A stretch of DNA of 64,000 nucleotides, from contig JAEVLN010000007.1 in the NCBI GenBank assembly GCA_018350325.1, positions 1,703,109 through 1,767,108 of the forward strand, in the 5' to 3' direction. Below, piece by piece: positions 10,966-23,789 of this stretch; the stretch's first letter is position 1, and every line of letters begins with the position of its first letter. This stretch comes from Globodera rostochiensis. Taxonomy: Eukaryota; Nematoda; Chromadorea; Rhabditida; Heteroderidae. The translations under genes were made by a program, and so were the position numbers. The notes beneath the pieces are model-generated. The model was given only the letters and a program-made list of their open reading frames with translations. It did no database searches and was not told the origin of the DNA.

Positions 10966-11038
10966 ATACGTGAAAAAGTGTTTTTAAGATATTGAATAAA
11001 ACGCCAAAATAGGACCAATTTTCACGTATCCTAAATTT

Positions 11039-14000
11039 TCAATTTTGAGGTTGGAATTGCGAATTATAATTTTGAAGAGCGCTCAACATTTGCGGCAAAA
11101 GTGTTGATCGAACCTCAGTCATCAGTGTTCGGATTTCATCAAATGCAGATGCTTGTGCCTAAAATTCACTTTTTTTTGTTAGAAATTTGGACCCGCCGTT
11201 TTACAAATTTTGATAAAACAAAAGGGGTCCGTCCGTCCCTCCTATGGTTTTTTTGAACAAATTTTTGGACCCCAGAGTATGAAAATTGGGTGGAAAAAGA
11301 AGAAAACTTTCGTGATAGATGAACATCGCCCTTTCTGAGGAGGTTGAAAAATAATTCCACATGTGGAATTCAAGAGTGAATACGGTATTCCAAATTCTAG
11401 AAATTTTTTTCCTGGTCGGACCGGGACCTTACATATAGGATCAAACGGGTTCCGGGCTTTTTAGGTCGGAATTTTAGGAAAACAATTAGGGACCGGTGAA
11501 CACAAATTTCCGGATCCGGATTTTCAATTTTGAAAATTTACCGGTGGGATTTTTCCGGATAAATCCGGCAAAATCAATCCTAAAAAATCCGCTAATGGCC
11601 AAAAAACCCGGATTCCAGTTCGGCACCGATCCAGAGAAAACATTCATCCCTTATTCATTCGTCCTTACCATGTATGCCTCGCGTTTGAGCAGTGCCATGC
11701 CGCGCTCCTCCTTTGCATCCGTGTCCTCCACTCCTGCAAGCCTTGGCCGTTTTTGTGCCGGTTCTCCGTCGGCCCCGCCACCGTTCTCTTTGGCATGACC
11801 GCTATTTTGGCACTCTGGCATTGTGCCGCTTAGGTTGGACATTGTGGTGGAGGCTGATTGGCTTCGCCGCTCTCTGCTGCTGGCAGTGCCGTCATGCTCG
11901 ACCAGTATTTGTGTCTAGAAAAATAATTTCCTATTATTTAGCCCACAACCGGTACTGAACTTTACTTGGGCTTCAATAATTGAAAGTTTTAAAATTTATT
12001 AAAAAAAGAAGAAACAAAAAGAATTTTCCAACCCCGGCAATCCGACGCTCAATTTCTTCCGTTCTCTGCTGCTCATCTTCCTCCTCCTCCTTCTTGATCT
12101 GCTGCTGTTGTTTCAGTTGCTGCTCTAGCAGGCTTGCCGTCAAACGCTCCAGCAAAATTGTTGGATTTGTGATGCCAATTTGGTGCTGATGATGTTGGCC
12201 CATTGAATTCAAAAAAAACGGCGCCTGCGGGGAAAAAAACGTTCAATTTGAGCATAGTCTGATCACTGATCCAGTTACAGATGATGTCAGATCAGATTAT
12301 AATCAACTGATCGGGTGGGTGGGTAATCATACCGGATCCTATCGATTACATTTAACGAAAATTAAAATAATTTTACACTTTTATTTTATTATGAAAATGT
12401 TCCACAAATTGACAACGCTCTCTCCTCTACCTGTGAGATCAACGGAAGGTTTGGCATTGCCATTGTGGAAGAATCGGCATTATTATTGTTGGTGAATGTT
12501 GTTGTTGTTGTTGCCGGAGAATTTGATGACGAAATGCTTTCAAAATGTCCATCATCGCCGTCAATCTGTGTATGTGGATGTGTGCGTAATTTTTATTTCA
12601 ACATTTAATTTTAATGAAAAAGAGACGAATCGAATTGCACATTAAAAGTTTGTCAAAATGTGTTCCAAAAATGATATAAGGTTAGAAATCGTGAAATAAA
12701 TTTTTAAATTTCATTAAAATACTAAAAGAAGAAATTTAGTTCCAAATTCCCAACTCTCTTGACTCACCGGTGAAGTTGCCAGCTCATTTCTGCTTCGTTC
12801 CAGCAAGTTCGAATCTTTCAGCTGGTTATAAATTTCAAAATCGACTGTCGGAAGCCGGGCCTTCAGCTTTTGTTCAACATCGCCCCTTTAATTTAAGGCA
12901 AAATTATTTTTAAATATTGTTAAATATATTCGATCCTGAACAATTTTAATTTTAAACAAAAATCAATTTCTTTTCAATTAAAAAAAAATTATTCATAATT
13001 TCCCCACCCTTTGCACATTTCACTGTACGCATCGGTGACTTTGCGTTTCCGATAACGCCAATGCGATTTGATGGCCTCAATGTTTAGGTCGAAACCGAGA
13101 AAACGGGTCACCAAAAGTTCTTTGACATCATTCCAAGCATTTCGTTTGCACTCCGAAAAAGACAAATCCTGAAAAATTAAACAATATTTAAAATTTAGCC
13201 TAAAAAAGGTTCTTAGGTTTTCAGTCCGGTCTGAATTCAACAATCCAAATCCTTGATCAGTTTGCGCGTCTGATCAAACCAGATCAGAATTCAAATTTTC
13301 TGGACCAGCAAACAACCGCAACGAACCCGACTGGTGTTGTTCTCCACCAACAGCTCCTTCCGTTTCAGCACTTCCAAGACCAAAAAATCTGACACATCTG
13401 CGCTGAACTTCTTCTTTTCCCGGCCTAAAATTGTATAAAAAGGTATTGTGATTGATGATCTCGGTTCAATCATAATTTGATCAACGATAAATTTTATACA
13501 TAAATGACAGATTTGTGATCAGCAGCACATCCCACCAGACTACAAATTTTGAGAAATTTAGAAAAACGCTTTTCTTCACCCCAGGCACGTATTTAGGATT
13601 TTGCTTTGGAGGGGGTACCGAAAAAAAGTCGATTTTTAGGGGTGTATTTTTGGGGTTTATTGCATTTTTCTTAAGCAATTTTTTCCGAAAATTTTTGTTT
13701 TTTAGGGGTTGTATTTTCGTTTTTTATTGCGTTTTTGATAAGGAATTCTCGAAAAGAGTGGCAAGGGTCCGGCGGCGCCGATAGGCGCCGCCGAGAAAAA
13801 TTTTGGGATTTTTGGCTCAATTTGTTAAGAAAGTTGGTCCAAAAATTACGAATTTTGTAAATCAAAAGGGTCCCCTATGGTTTTTTTTTTTCCTCAAATT
13901 TTCTCTTTGGGGGGGGGGGGGGTACGTGACCCCTCGTACCCTCCCCCCCCCTAAATACGTGCCTGCTTCACCCCACAACGGGGATGGACGATCACCAACA

Positions 14001-15148
14001 AAAAAAAGTACAGTACGTACAAAAAAAACTCACTAAGAATTTTGTTGTGAATTGTCGTGTGCTGTTTTGGAAATGTCATTGTCTGCGCTTGCTGTTGTTG
14101 TTGATTGGAGTTGTTGGAGGACACCAATTGCTGAAGCTGAGCAAAAACGTCCAATTTCGACTCCGTCGTCTGCTGGGACGGCGCAAATGGTTGAAACAGG
14201 GGCGAAGCCTAAAAAAATTAAAATATTTTAAATGTTATTAATGCTTAAGTCAAATTTAAAAAATTTATAAATTCGCCAGGGTGTTTTGTAAATTTGCCAC
14301 ATATATTTTATGTACTTTTAGACATCATAACATTATACACCCCGCACTAAATCAGTTAAACCTTATACGATTGAAAGCTCTATGTATATAAAAGAAACTA
14401 TTTGTAAAACTAAACTAAGCAGTAAATCAAAGTTTAAAAAAGTTATGATCAGAAAACTACGATAAAGTTTGATTTTTTGTAGTTTTTAGCTTATAACTTT
14501 ATACAAACCGCAATAAATCACTTAATCCTTATACCAATGGAAAGCTCTTTATGAGTAGAGAAAGCAATACAGCAAAATTGAAGCGATTTGATAAGCTTCA
14601 AAAAAGATATAATGCAAAACTACAAAAAATCAAACTTTATCGTGGTTTTCTGATCATAACTTTTTTAAACTTTGATTTACTGCTTAGTTTAGTTTTACAA
14701 ATAGTTTCTTTTCATATAGAGCTTTCCAATAGTATAAGATTTAACTGATTTAGTGCGGTGTGAATAAAGTTATAATGTCTAAAACTACTTCATAAAATAT
14801 ATGTGGCGGATTTACGAAACGCCCTAGCGAATTTACAAAACGCCCATGGTGGCAGTTTTACGAACGACCTAGCACGGTCATAAATACATATTTTTAAAAA
14901 GAAAAAGATGAAAAAACAAATCATTAATAAATTTTTTTTTTGTAATTTTGATAAAAATTAAGGCTTAAACCCAATTAGAATTGGGAAAGATTTAAATTCA
15001 AATAAAATTTATGGACCTGTTGGTTCTGCCTCGCAGCAAGTTGTGTGTGAAGCAAATTACGCCCTTCGTTAAGATTGTTCAGAAACTCCAAATTGCCCAG
15101 CAGATTAGAGCCATCCAAAATGTTTCTCACTGAATTTTGACTGGACAT
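11039..15148 (-). CDS. Myb/SANT-like DNA-binding protein, probable transcription factor
   Basis: Nine exons: 15148-15017, 14208-14034, 13424-13306, 13168-13008, 12885-12768, 12565-12431, 12224-12033, 11914-11669, 11158-11039; 465 aa with consistent phases. Residues about 104-178 (KKKFSADVSDFLVLEVLKRK, then NAWNDVKELL and IKSHWRYRKRKV) resemble the Myb/SANT-like domain of the zeste/NAIF1 type: acidic helix, AW..V core, basic third helix. Around it are Gln-, Asn- and Thr-rich stretches, a Lys/Glu-rich coil near 328-340, and QKRPRL, a likely nuclear signal, near 394. The exon 3 donor could be CGG/gttcg instead of CTG/gtcca, removing eight residues. TTTTCAG just before AGAATG at the start suggests a trans-splice acceptor or an upstream non-coding exon. 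The exact family member is not identified. Confidence 0.8.
13560..13975. repeat. Dispersed repeat with GGCGGCGCC hairpin and poly-G
   Basis: Inside intron 2 of the Myb-like gene. GTCCGGCGGCGCCGATAGGC pairs with GGCGCCGCCG to form a strong hairpin, followed by ATTTTGGGATTTTTGGCTCAA and a G run of 12 or more near 13910. The same hairpin and flanks occur in GGCT intron 3 (780-965 and its copies) and near 16560, and looser copies near 6690 and 29600. Confidence 0.6.
14271..14832. repeat. Long perfect-type palindrome (about 560 bp), GAAAGCTCT family
   Basis: Two arms of about 270 bp face each other. The left arm starts ATTCGCCAGGGTGTTTTGTA, the right ends ACGAAACGCCCTAGCGAATT. Inner parts match as complements: AAAGTTATGATCAGAAAACT against GTTTTCTGATCATAACTTTT. 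Both arms hold CGATTGAAAGCTCTATG or its complement. It sits in intron 1 of the Myb-like gene. It can form a long hairpin in RNA; no transposase and no clear target duplication. Confidence 0.85.
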
Positions 15149-18100
15149 TCTCTGAAAATTAAAATTCCAAAAAAGCATGGAATGTGTAGAAACAACTGTA
15201 GAAACAAGTTAATTTTTGTTAGTATTTCGTAAAATTTAATTAGATAAGTATTTCAAAAAATTTTTCATTAATTTTCCTTTCAGAAAAAAGCTAATAAATT
15301 GGTTTAAATCGTTTGAGGCAAAATTTAAGCGCAGAAATTTATTTTTGCGCAATTTTTTGACAGGTTGTTTAGAGAGAATTTTGCCGAGCTGTTAACTCGG
15401 TTTTTTGGGGTTAATTCTTAAGCAGTTAACGGAATAATGACTTAAAAATAAATAGCAAATTATTCCATTAAGAACATTGCTTGCTGGCCTATGTGAATTG
15501 ATGATGTTAAATATGTAGAGGGCATTAACACAAAAAATAAATAAATTGTGTAAAAGGAAGGGGTCACTTAAAAATTGTGGTGATGACGGACAGGCACAAG
15601 TATGTGTATGAATGAATAAAACGTGAACAATTCAGAAGGTTGAGAGAGGACGAATTCACACCATCCTAAAATCCCATTTTTTTTTTTGTTGTTTCTTTAT
15701 CTCAGAGCATTCGAATGAACTAGAAAAAAGAGAGAGAGAGCGATAGAGTTAGAGTACACACGGCACATTTGCTGTGTGCCGGCACTTTTCTGTCACCAAC
15801 AGACAGAAGGCAATCAAAACGGATCATGCTCATGCCCTCCCCCCATCATGTCAAGTGCATTTATGCCGCGGAGATGACGTGTTATGCAAAATGCCATGCC
15901 GGGGGTGGACACAGAGTGGGGGCACAATGATTATAATGATGAATGTGGAGAGAAGAATTCAATGCCACCAATTATATGAGTTGATTGAACATTGAGCTCA
16001 ATGCTGAGTTGACATAGGCACAACTTTGCCACCCAGATCACATTTTTGATCTGCCAAAATGTGTGTAAAAAAACTAAAATTGTGCTTTTCGAATTTTAAA
16101 TCAAAAGAGCTGAGCAAAAAATTTGTTCTAAATTATTTAAACACCAAAACTATGCAATACAAAAAGTTTTCATTTCAAGTTGATAAGCCCATAGGCTGAG
16201 AAATGGTCGAAAAAAGTGCTTTGGGATTTCCAAACCAAAGGGGGGAGGGACCCTTTTGGGGTTTCGTCACTTTTTTCAAATTAAAAAAATTTGTTGCGAA
16301 CACAAATTTGAACTCTGTTTGAAATTAAAGAGTAAATCGCATAAAAAATGATATCAAAAACAATTTTGGTTCAGTAATGGTAGTGCTCGGCGGGGGGGGG
16401 GGGAAAGGAAGTTGACTCTGGCATTAGTGGGGAGGAGGGAGGGGGGGGGTGAGTTGTACCTGGCATGATTGAGGGTGTTGTACCTGTTTTAGCTGGCGTG
16501 ATCCCACCCTACAAAGCTTTTACCCAAAGAATTAAGTAGCAAAGCTCTCTATAAGCGCGTCTCTCGGCGGCGTCTATCGGCACCGCCGACCCCCCTCCAA
16601 AAGTAAAGCAGAATTTTCAAAAAAAAAAATTTATTTTTCTGAATTAAGAAACTGCCATAAAAATGCCATATTTTGGAGCCGGTTGCCATATTTTCCCGAA
16701 GGTGATCTGAGAGCCCTGAGCCACGCGTGTACATGTCCCACTAGTTTTATCAACAACAAAGTGTTGCAAGCTTTGCAAAAATAGTGAAATATTTCCAAAA
16801 ATGAAAATATACAACAAAATTTGTGCCATAAAATGGCGCAGTCGTTAGAGTCACACAAAACTTGGGGGTGACCTTCTCCGGCGGCGCTGTTTTCCCTCTG
16901 TCTCCTTATTACCAGCCGGTCATTGAGTCCAACTTTTAGGACTCCAATCTCCAAATTACAAATAAAATTGAATGGAACGGAACGGAATGATTCAAATTTA
17001 AGGGAGCAGTAATAAAAAAAACTATTACAATTTAACGGCGCTGCTGTCACTGGTTATGTTTTCTCTGCAAGGAAAATGAGTTGACCGTTCCCCCCTCTCT
17101 CTTCATCTATTGCCAGTTCGGTTTCGTGATATTTAAGAATTTTTTTAAAAATTTATTAGTTTTAAAATTTAAAAGAAAAAAACGACCATCGGTTGTCTTG
17201 GATGTTGTCTGTCTGTCATTAACATTGATAGATAGATTGATTACAACAATGAGCTGACCCATCCCATCTCCCTAATTTACAGCCGATGCCCCCCCCCCCC
17301 CCCGCCCCCTCACTCTTAAAACAGAGAAAATATTACAAAAAGGAAATTTTTTTTTATCCTTTTTGAAATTGATGTGGACTAAGAAGCAATAAAATTGGGC
17401 GTATATTAGCCTCACGACACTACTAAACGGCTGTCACGAATGTCGTTTTGCCCTATGCCCGCCGGAGCTGGGGGGGGATTCATACTGGAGGAGCTGAGCT
17501 GATGACCTTCTGCCTTATTGCCAGCCGGCCCGTGTCTTGTCCCGTCCCGTCCCGCCCCCCCCCCCCCCTCCTCCATCCCCCGATTGGATGCCATTTCGCT
17601 CCATCATCACCAATTTGCATCGTTTGTTGTCCGCGCCAGCCGACAACGCGACGACGCACCTTCCTTCCTCCATACCTCCGAGATGTGATGATGATGATGA
17701 TCTACCAGCCGACTCCCCCCCCAACCCTTTCTAACTCATTCTCGTCGTTGTTGTCGTTGTCGTCGTCGCTGCTGGTCACTCACTCACTAACTCACTTCAT
17801 ATTCAGTCACAGTCTCTGTGTTTGGTTTGAAGAATTTGAGCTGATGGCAGGCAGGCAGGACGTACAACTGCTGCTGCTGCAGTGGAAGAGTCAAATGAGG
17901 TTACCTTATCGCCTCATCGCCATCTCTTCCGTCCATCCAGCTCATGGCGCGGAGGGGGTTAATGTACATCACCGGCATCAAATTTCGTTTAGAAGACGGG
18001 GGGGGGGGGAGAAGTATTGCATAAATGAATACGAGTGCCGCCATTCATCCATCAGCCCCCCCCCCCTCCTCATTTTGGTGATGTATGTGTACGGGATCAA

Positions 18101-18915
18101 CACAGTGCAGCAGAGCAGTTGACTCTAGTTAGGCGCATATATCAAAGGGACCTTCTGTAAATTCCGAAATCGTTGTTTTTGGCATTTGGTTAAGGAACTA
18201 TGAGCCCAGAAAAATGAACATGACTCCGTCAAAATGCATCGGTTACTAGGGCTTATCGTCGAGAGTCTCGGTCATCACACGAGTCTCGGTGCGTGCCAAT
18301 CCCGGTCTCCGCGTCTCGAATCTCGGTAAATTTCAAGTTTCGAACAGCTTTACGAATAGTAATTAAACAAAAATAAACTGTTTTCACCTAACACCAAGCG
18401 GAAAACTTTGGTTATCCGTAAAAACAATTATAAAATTTTCGCGGAAAACAGGGGACGGGGCTGGCCATCCATAGAAAGTGAAAAAGCAACCTTTAAGATT
18501 TTATTCATTTTTTAAAATTCTATTTTCATACTTTTACAGAAATCCGGCACATTTAATATGAAAATTTTAACAATTTTAGTTTGAAAATGGACAAAATTTG
18601 AGGGGTCAAAATGTCACTCCTTTCGCTAAATTTTAATAAATCTTTAAGTGTGTAAACATTTTTAGATTTTTATTTTTTAGTACTTAAAAATCCGTTTGCT
18701 TTTTTTCCATTGGTCACAAAAAAAAGCAAATGTTGACGACGAAAAGTGCGACGAGGATGACGAATTATCGGGAGAGCCGTTTTCTTGACATTTTGCAACG
18801 TTTTTGGACAAAATGTTGTGGACATTTATCATTTTACTTTTTTTTTTGGCCAATTATTTAAAATGAAATAATGCAAATGAGGAACAAATCAAATTCAAAT
18901 TCAATTTTTATTTTT
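15149..18915. other. Intergenic / upstream region with G-rich and CT-rich low complexity
   Basis: No convincing gene. 15540-15780 has GA-rich runs. 16390-16450 has two poly-G tracts with further G3 runs (quadruplex-prone). 16560-16625 is a copy of the GGCGGC hairpin repeat. 17285-17305 and 17555-17570 are poly-C. 17450-18120 is a GC-richer block with TCATCATCATC, GTCGTTGTCGTCG and ACTCACTCACT microsatellites; a 224-codon frame over it looks like low-complexity chance. Given its position it may hold the promoter and untranslated exons of the Myb-like gene. Confidence 0.5.
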
Positions 18916-21591
18916 TTAATTTGTTTTGGCTGGCGATTGCTTCTTCTGAGAATCGGCGCACCCATTTTTCACATCCGCCATCGTCTGATTTTGCTGTGAT
19001 ACAATCAATCTGGCGGTCAAATCCTTCTAAAAATTAAAAAAAATATATATGTACAAAAAAATAAATGTCAAATTTATTAAATTAAAGAAAAATTTATATT
19101 ATTTAATTTAAACACACCAACGCGTCCAATTCCCGCTGGGACACCAAATTGTGTTCAGTGACGAAATAGTAAAAGTGTTTGTACAGCATATTTGCATGGG
19201 GTTCCCAAAAATGAAAAATAAAATCATTTTAATTAATAATATTGGGGCAATAAGTTTGTTCTAGGTTGCACACCCATTTTTTTCAAAAAAAAATTTTAAA
19301 AAATTTATAGGTTGACAACAAAAGGGTCGCCTTTATAGGGGTTTCGGGCCTGTAGAATCCAAGTTTGACCTTCATTTTGCCCAATTCTGGCTTCTACCCC
19401 AAAAAAACATTTAAACTTCAAAATTTCCCAAAAATCAATGTTAGACCTCATTTAAAAAAGCACAAAATTACAAGAAAAAGCAAGTAAATCGAATTCATGC
19501 CTTTTGAATGATTTTGAGTAGGGTTCAGCCCCGACCCCTCGGGGCAGGAAAATCGCGGATCGGGGACGAAAACCCCGACTAAAAAAAGTCGGAATTCGGG
19601 GCGGGCTGAACCCTAATTTTGAGTCCAACATTGATTTTTGGAAATTTTTGAGCAAATGTTCGAATTTGGGTTAGAACTCCGGAATTTGACAAAATGGAGG
19701 TCAGATTCAGATTCTACAAACCGAAAACTATAAAATCTTTTTAAAGAATTTTAAACTTTTTTTTTTGTTGTGAAAAATGGGGGGGGGGGCGGGGTGCAAA
19801 CTTAACAATTAATTATCTAATAATGGAGTGTTTTAAAATTTAAGCTTTTTAATTTTGAAAAAATGATACTAAAATTAAAAATGGAATGAAGTTAAAACAA
19901 ACACACGAACAGCGCCAATTTGGACGAGTCGATCAAAATGGTGAATGTAAACATGCACAAATATTCGAAAAAGGCGTGACAAAATTTTTTTGCACGTTTG
20001 TCGAAAGTCGCTCGGGAATGGAACATCTTTAAATTGAAATTTTAAACACAAACAAAAAATCTCCAAAAAAATTTGGCCACCTGTTGCGGTGGGAAAAATT
20101 TTCTCGTCATTAATGCGCTCTTCAATCCAATCCATTAGTAAGTGCATATAATCCTACAAAAATAATATTCAGATTTTTGAAAAACATATACTGTATTATC
20201 TCTAATTATTACCCAGTCTCTAATAATTACACACCCTAGAGGAGGATCGAAAATTAACCCAGTCCCTGATTAATGAAAAATGACTGAAAGAAAACTCTAA
20301 TTACCTACTACCCAGTCTCTAATAATTACAATCCGAAAAAAAACAAAAAAAACCACCCAGGGTAATAATTAGAGATAATACGGTACCTATTTTTCTTAAT
20401 TTTAAATCTTTAAATTAATCATTTTAGAATAAGAACACCTGTTTCAATTTTCAATACAATAAATATTTCACTTTTGCTGGAAGCCGTGTTGGCTTCTTGT
20501 ACTGAACTCCATCCTGCCACAAATATTCGTATCTTGGACCTCCGCTCATTGTTGGACAAGCATCGGGAGTGCAGGAGTCGGCCAGAATGCCGTACAGCAA
20601 ATTTATCCGATTGAAGAAATCAACGGCTTAAATTTCTGTTATTTTTGATCAATGCTCTCAACATTGGAAACTGTCCGAAAAATGCAAAAATTTTGTCTAT
20701 AAATTTGAATTTGGGCAAAAAATCTTTAATTTTTAATATAAAAATTAAGAGAAAAGAAAACTGCTTAAACTTTTTTTTGATCAATTTAAATTATTATTAA
20801 AATATAAACATTTTTTGCTCAATTTAATATGTAATTAAATATAAAAATTAAACAATAGAAATTAAAATATTTTTTGCTCAATTTAATAATTATTAAATAT
20901 GAAAATTAAACATTTTTTTGCTCAATTACATAATTATCATTAACTATAAAAATTAAATTAAACATTTTTATCATTAAACTCACTGTTTACGGCAAGCCAA
21001 TCCTCGAGAACTTCACTGGCTGGTAGCTTGACAACCTGCTTCAAATCCACCCCGGAATTCAAGGTGGCCTGTGCATGTTTGTGCAAATTGTAGCGCAAAG
21101 TGCCGTGGGGGAAGCGCTTTTTGGGACGAAATGTCTGAAAAAGAATTGGCGAAAAAAAAACATTCCGTCAATCAAGCAAAAAAGGCCTAATACTTTTAGG
21201 AATTTCGTCATTTTAACGATCCTATCCGGTCCTAAAAATAGGTACATATTTTGGGGTTTCGATCCTAAAATAGGTTAATGACATTGGCGACTTTTTTTGA
21301 ACGGTTTGTGCCTATTCGACCCTTTTTCAAAAAATTTCTTAAGAAATACCTCTAGTATTGATATGTTTCATCATGTAAAAATTTTTTAAACTTATTTTTA
21401 CAAATATTTTTTCGATCCTATTTTGCTTATGAACCCGGTTTTTAGAGCCTAATTTGGCAGTTTTTTCTTACCTATTTTAGGTACCTATTTTGAGATTTTT
21501 CGATCCTGAAAGTACCCTAATGATCACACACCTTTTGTTTGTGCACATGAAGAAAGTCGAAAAAACTGGTGGCCATTTCCTTTGCAAGCAT
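18916..21591 (-). CDS. MOB kinase activator-like protein, MOB3 type
   Basis: Seven exons: 21591-21532, 21134-20984, 20626-20472, 20153-20081, 20026-19911, 19204-19118, 19026-18916; 250 aa. MOB proteins bind and regulate NDR/LATS or MST-type kinases. KTFRPKKRF at the exon 1-2 joint and [32 protein letters not shown] and [14 protein letters not shown] follow human MOB3. Zinc ligands are Cys89 and Cys94 (DSCTPDAC) and His171 and His176. The C-terminus is some 30 residues longer than human MOB3 and polar. One splice site is abnormal: exon 6, which must begin at GAA (19204), has no AG anywhere between it and position 19261. A second in-frame Met (residue 6) could also be the start. Confidence 0.88.
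19255..19815. repeat. Dispersed foldback element in MOB3 intron 5
   Basis: AAGTTTGTTCTAGGTTGCAC on the left and GGGGTGCAAACTTAAC on the right are imperfect inverted ends. Inner arms pair: CCTGTAGAATCCAAGTTTGA against CAGATTCAGATTCTACAAAC, and GCACAAAATTACAAGAAAAA against its partner. The interior matches the element at 5392-5781. It is interrupted by the MITE at 19519-19615. Confidence 0.6.
19519..19615. mobile_element. Nested hAT-like MITE, perfect 8-bp duplication
   Basis: A 97-bp element starting TAGGGTTCAGCCCCGACCCC and ending GGCTGAACCCTA, flanked by ATTTTGAG on both sides (19511-19518 and 19616-19623). Removing it and one copy of the duplication restores the arm of the surrounding foldback repeat, so it inserted later. 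Confidence 0.85.
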
Positions 21592-23780
21592 TTTTTATGG
21601 GAATAAAGGTTAAAAGTGACCTACAAACATTTGAAATTTTTGATGGAATTAATTAATTAATAAAAATTATCCAAAAACAGTATCGGGGAAGGACGAAACA
21701 ATAATCAGAAAAAAGAAAGAATCAGTCGAATTTTCCGGATCCAGGATTACGGACATTTTTTAAATACTGCCAAAAACTCCGAAAACAATTTTTTTTTTTT
21801 TAAATATGTCATTGGAGCGTAATTCGACGATAATCGACGACAAATTTTTATCGAATATTCAAGAGAAACCCACTCCAACCAATGTCATTACATAGACGGG
21901 AATAATTAACTTCGATTTTTCTTGCTTTGCTGAAAATAGCACAATGATTTCTGAAGAGATAAGCATGGATGAATGAATGAATGACGGGGGGGGGGAGGAA
22001 TTTCGTGCCAGCCGCTGTGTGGGATTTCGTACCAGCTAGGGGAGTGGGGGGGGGGACTTGGGCTTTGGGCCAACAAAAATGGAGGAACAATTGCCTCCTG
22101 CTTTGAGGGGCTGGCTGTGCATGGTGGCGCCAACAAAAAATCCAAAATTTAAAATTAAAGTAATAAATATTTAATAAAAAATAAATTTACTGTTTTTGAA
22201 TAATGTACACAAATTTTATTAAATAAATATATATCTAGTAATTAGAATTAAACTTAAGATGTTACAAAAAATATTGAAAGTTTGTCTTTCACCTAAAATT
22301 AATTTATAATTGAAAATTTGAACAAATATAAAGTTCTTAATCCCAAAACATAATTTGAATTTTTTTAATTCGCCACATTTTATTTTTGTCACTGTATTTT
22401 CTTACTGAATTAGTGTTTTTCCCAACAGATTTAATTAAATCAGACGCATTGGAAAAAAGTTTAATTAAAATTTTAGTTAGAAATAAACCAGCCTGAAAAT
22501 TTAATTAAATCAAATAAAAAATGTAAAAGACGAAAGAGAGTAGTTGAATAAAAATAAAAATTCATAAATTTAACAACAAAAAATTAATATTCATTTTAAA
22601 AATGCTTCTCTTTAATTAATTGTGCATAAATCTTATTATTTGAAAATCAAAAAAAATTCTAATTGCAATGTTATGTTTTCCCAGTCCCGTTCACTTCAGT
22701 TCCACCAGCATCGGGGTTTTTCAGTTTTATATAAAAATAACTTTTTCACGAATTCTCTAATAGCTTTAGCCTAACAATAACTTTTAAAAACTTAGAAGAG
22801 CTTTCGAATGGCATCTTGTTTTCTTACCAATTCCTGATTTTTTTTTAAATACATTAAGAATAAGAAATAGGGTAATACTGTGGTTTGTGGGCTCGCTTTT
22901 TTTGAAAAAATTAATTTTGTTTTTTCAAAGTCAATAAAAAAGGTTAGGGGTATTCGAGGGCGTAGAAAAGCTGACTACCGTTTCGGCCAAAACCCAAATC
23001 CGAATAAACATTTCTTGGAAAATTTTGAGCTTCTAAAAAAGATCAAACTCGGATTAGGTGGTTAGGATTAAAGTCCGGACCCAAAACCCAAAAATTTTTT
23101 GGGTTTTTTGTACAAAAAAAGGACCAAAAAAATTTTGGGTTTTGGGTCAGATTGGAGCAAACCAAAAAATTTTTGGGTTTTGGGTACAAGTTTCCGGTCT
23201 CTAGTTAGGATTGGTTGAAACGGAAGTTAGCTTTAGATTCTACGCCCCCGAAAAATCCGGAATTGGTGCCCAAATAACTCGGTGCCCTAAAGACTCGATG
23301 CCCAAATGACTTGTGCCCTAATGACCGGCCGACGAAAATATGACATTTCTTTCAGGTTACAAACAATTGAATTGGGCGTTTTAGGAGCAATTTCGTTAAG
23401 AAAATTAATCAAAATGATTGAAATTTAAAAAAACCCCTCGTCGGTCTGCCAAAAAGGCCACATAATGTGATAAATCATCGATCTGGGAACTCTGTTTTCT
23501 ATAAAAGAGAGAGAGAGAGGAGAGCCATTAATTTTTTTTTTTCTCTGTTTTTGGATTGGACTGAAAACATGGCGTCCATATTTAGGGGCGAGTGCGAGCG
23601 TGAAGTGACAGCAATGATGACAGAGAGCGTGGAATGATAGGAAAGAGAGCGAAAGACAGGGAAAATGAGAAAAAGAGAGAGAGAAAAATAGTGCATAGGA
23701 AAACCCAAAAGATAGAAAGAAAATGAATATGTAGGAAAAGAAAGAAAGACCAGAGCGGAAGAATAAAAGCTACACCATTT
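21592..23780. other. Intergenic, AT-rich; no gene seen
   Basis: Mostly AT-rich sequence with two poly-G runs near 21987 and 22047, a decayed foldback arm at 22950-23060, and GAGAGA-rich low complexity at 23505-23750. Short frames here show no recognisable domains. It separates MOB3 from the minisatellite and the secreted CBM2 gene. Confidence 0.5.
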
Positions 23781-23789
23781 TCCGGAAGT

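Noticed and set aside
17448..18122. 224-codon open frame on the plus strand
   Set aside because: It lies over C/T-rich and triplet microsatellite DNA, has Ser/Pro/His-rich low-complexity content, and other frames on both strands are also open.
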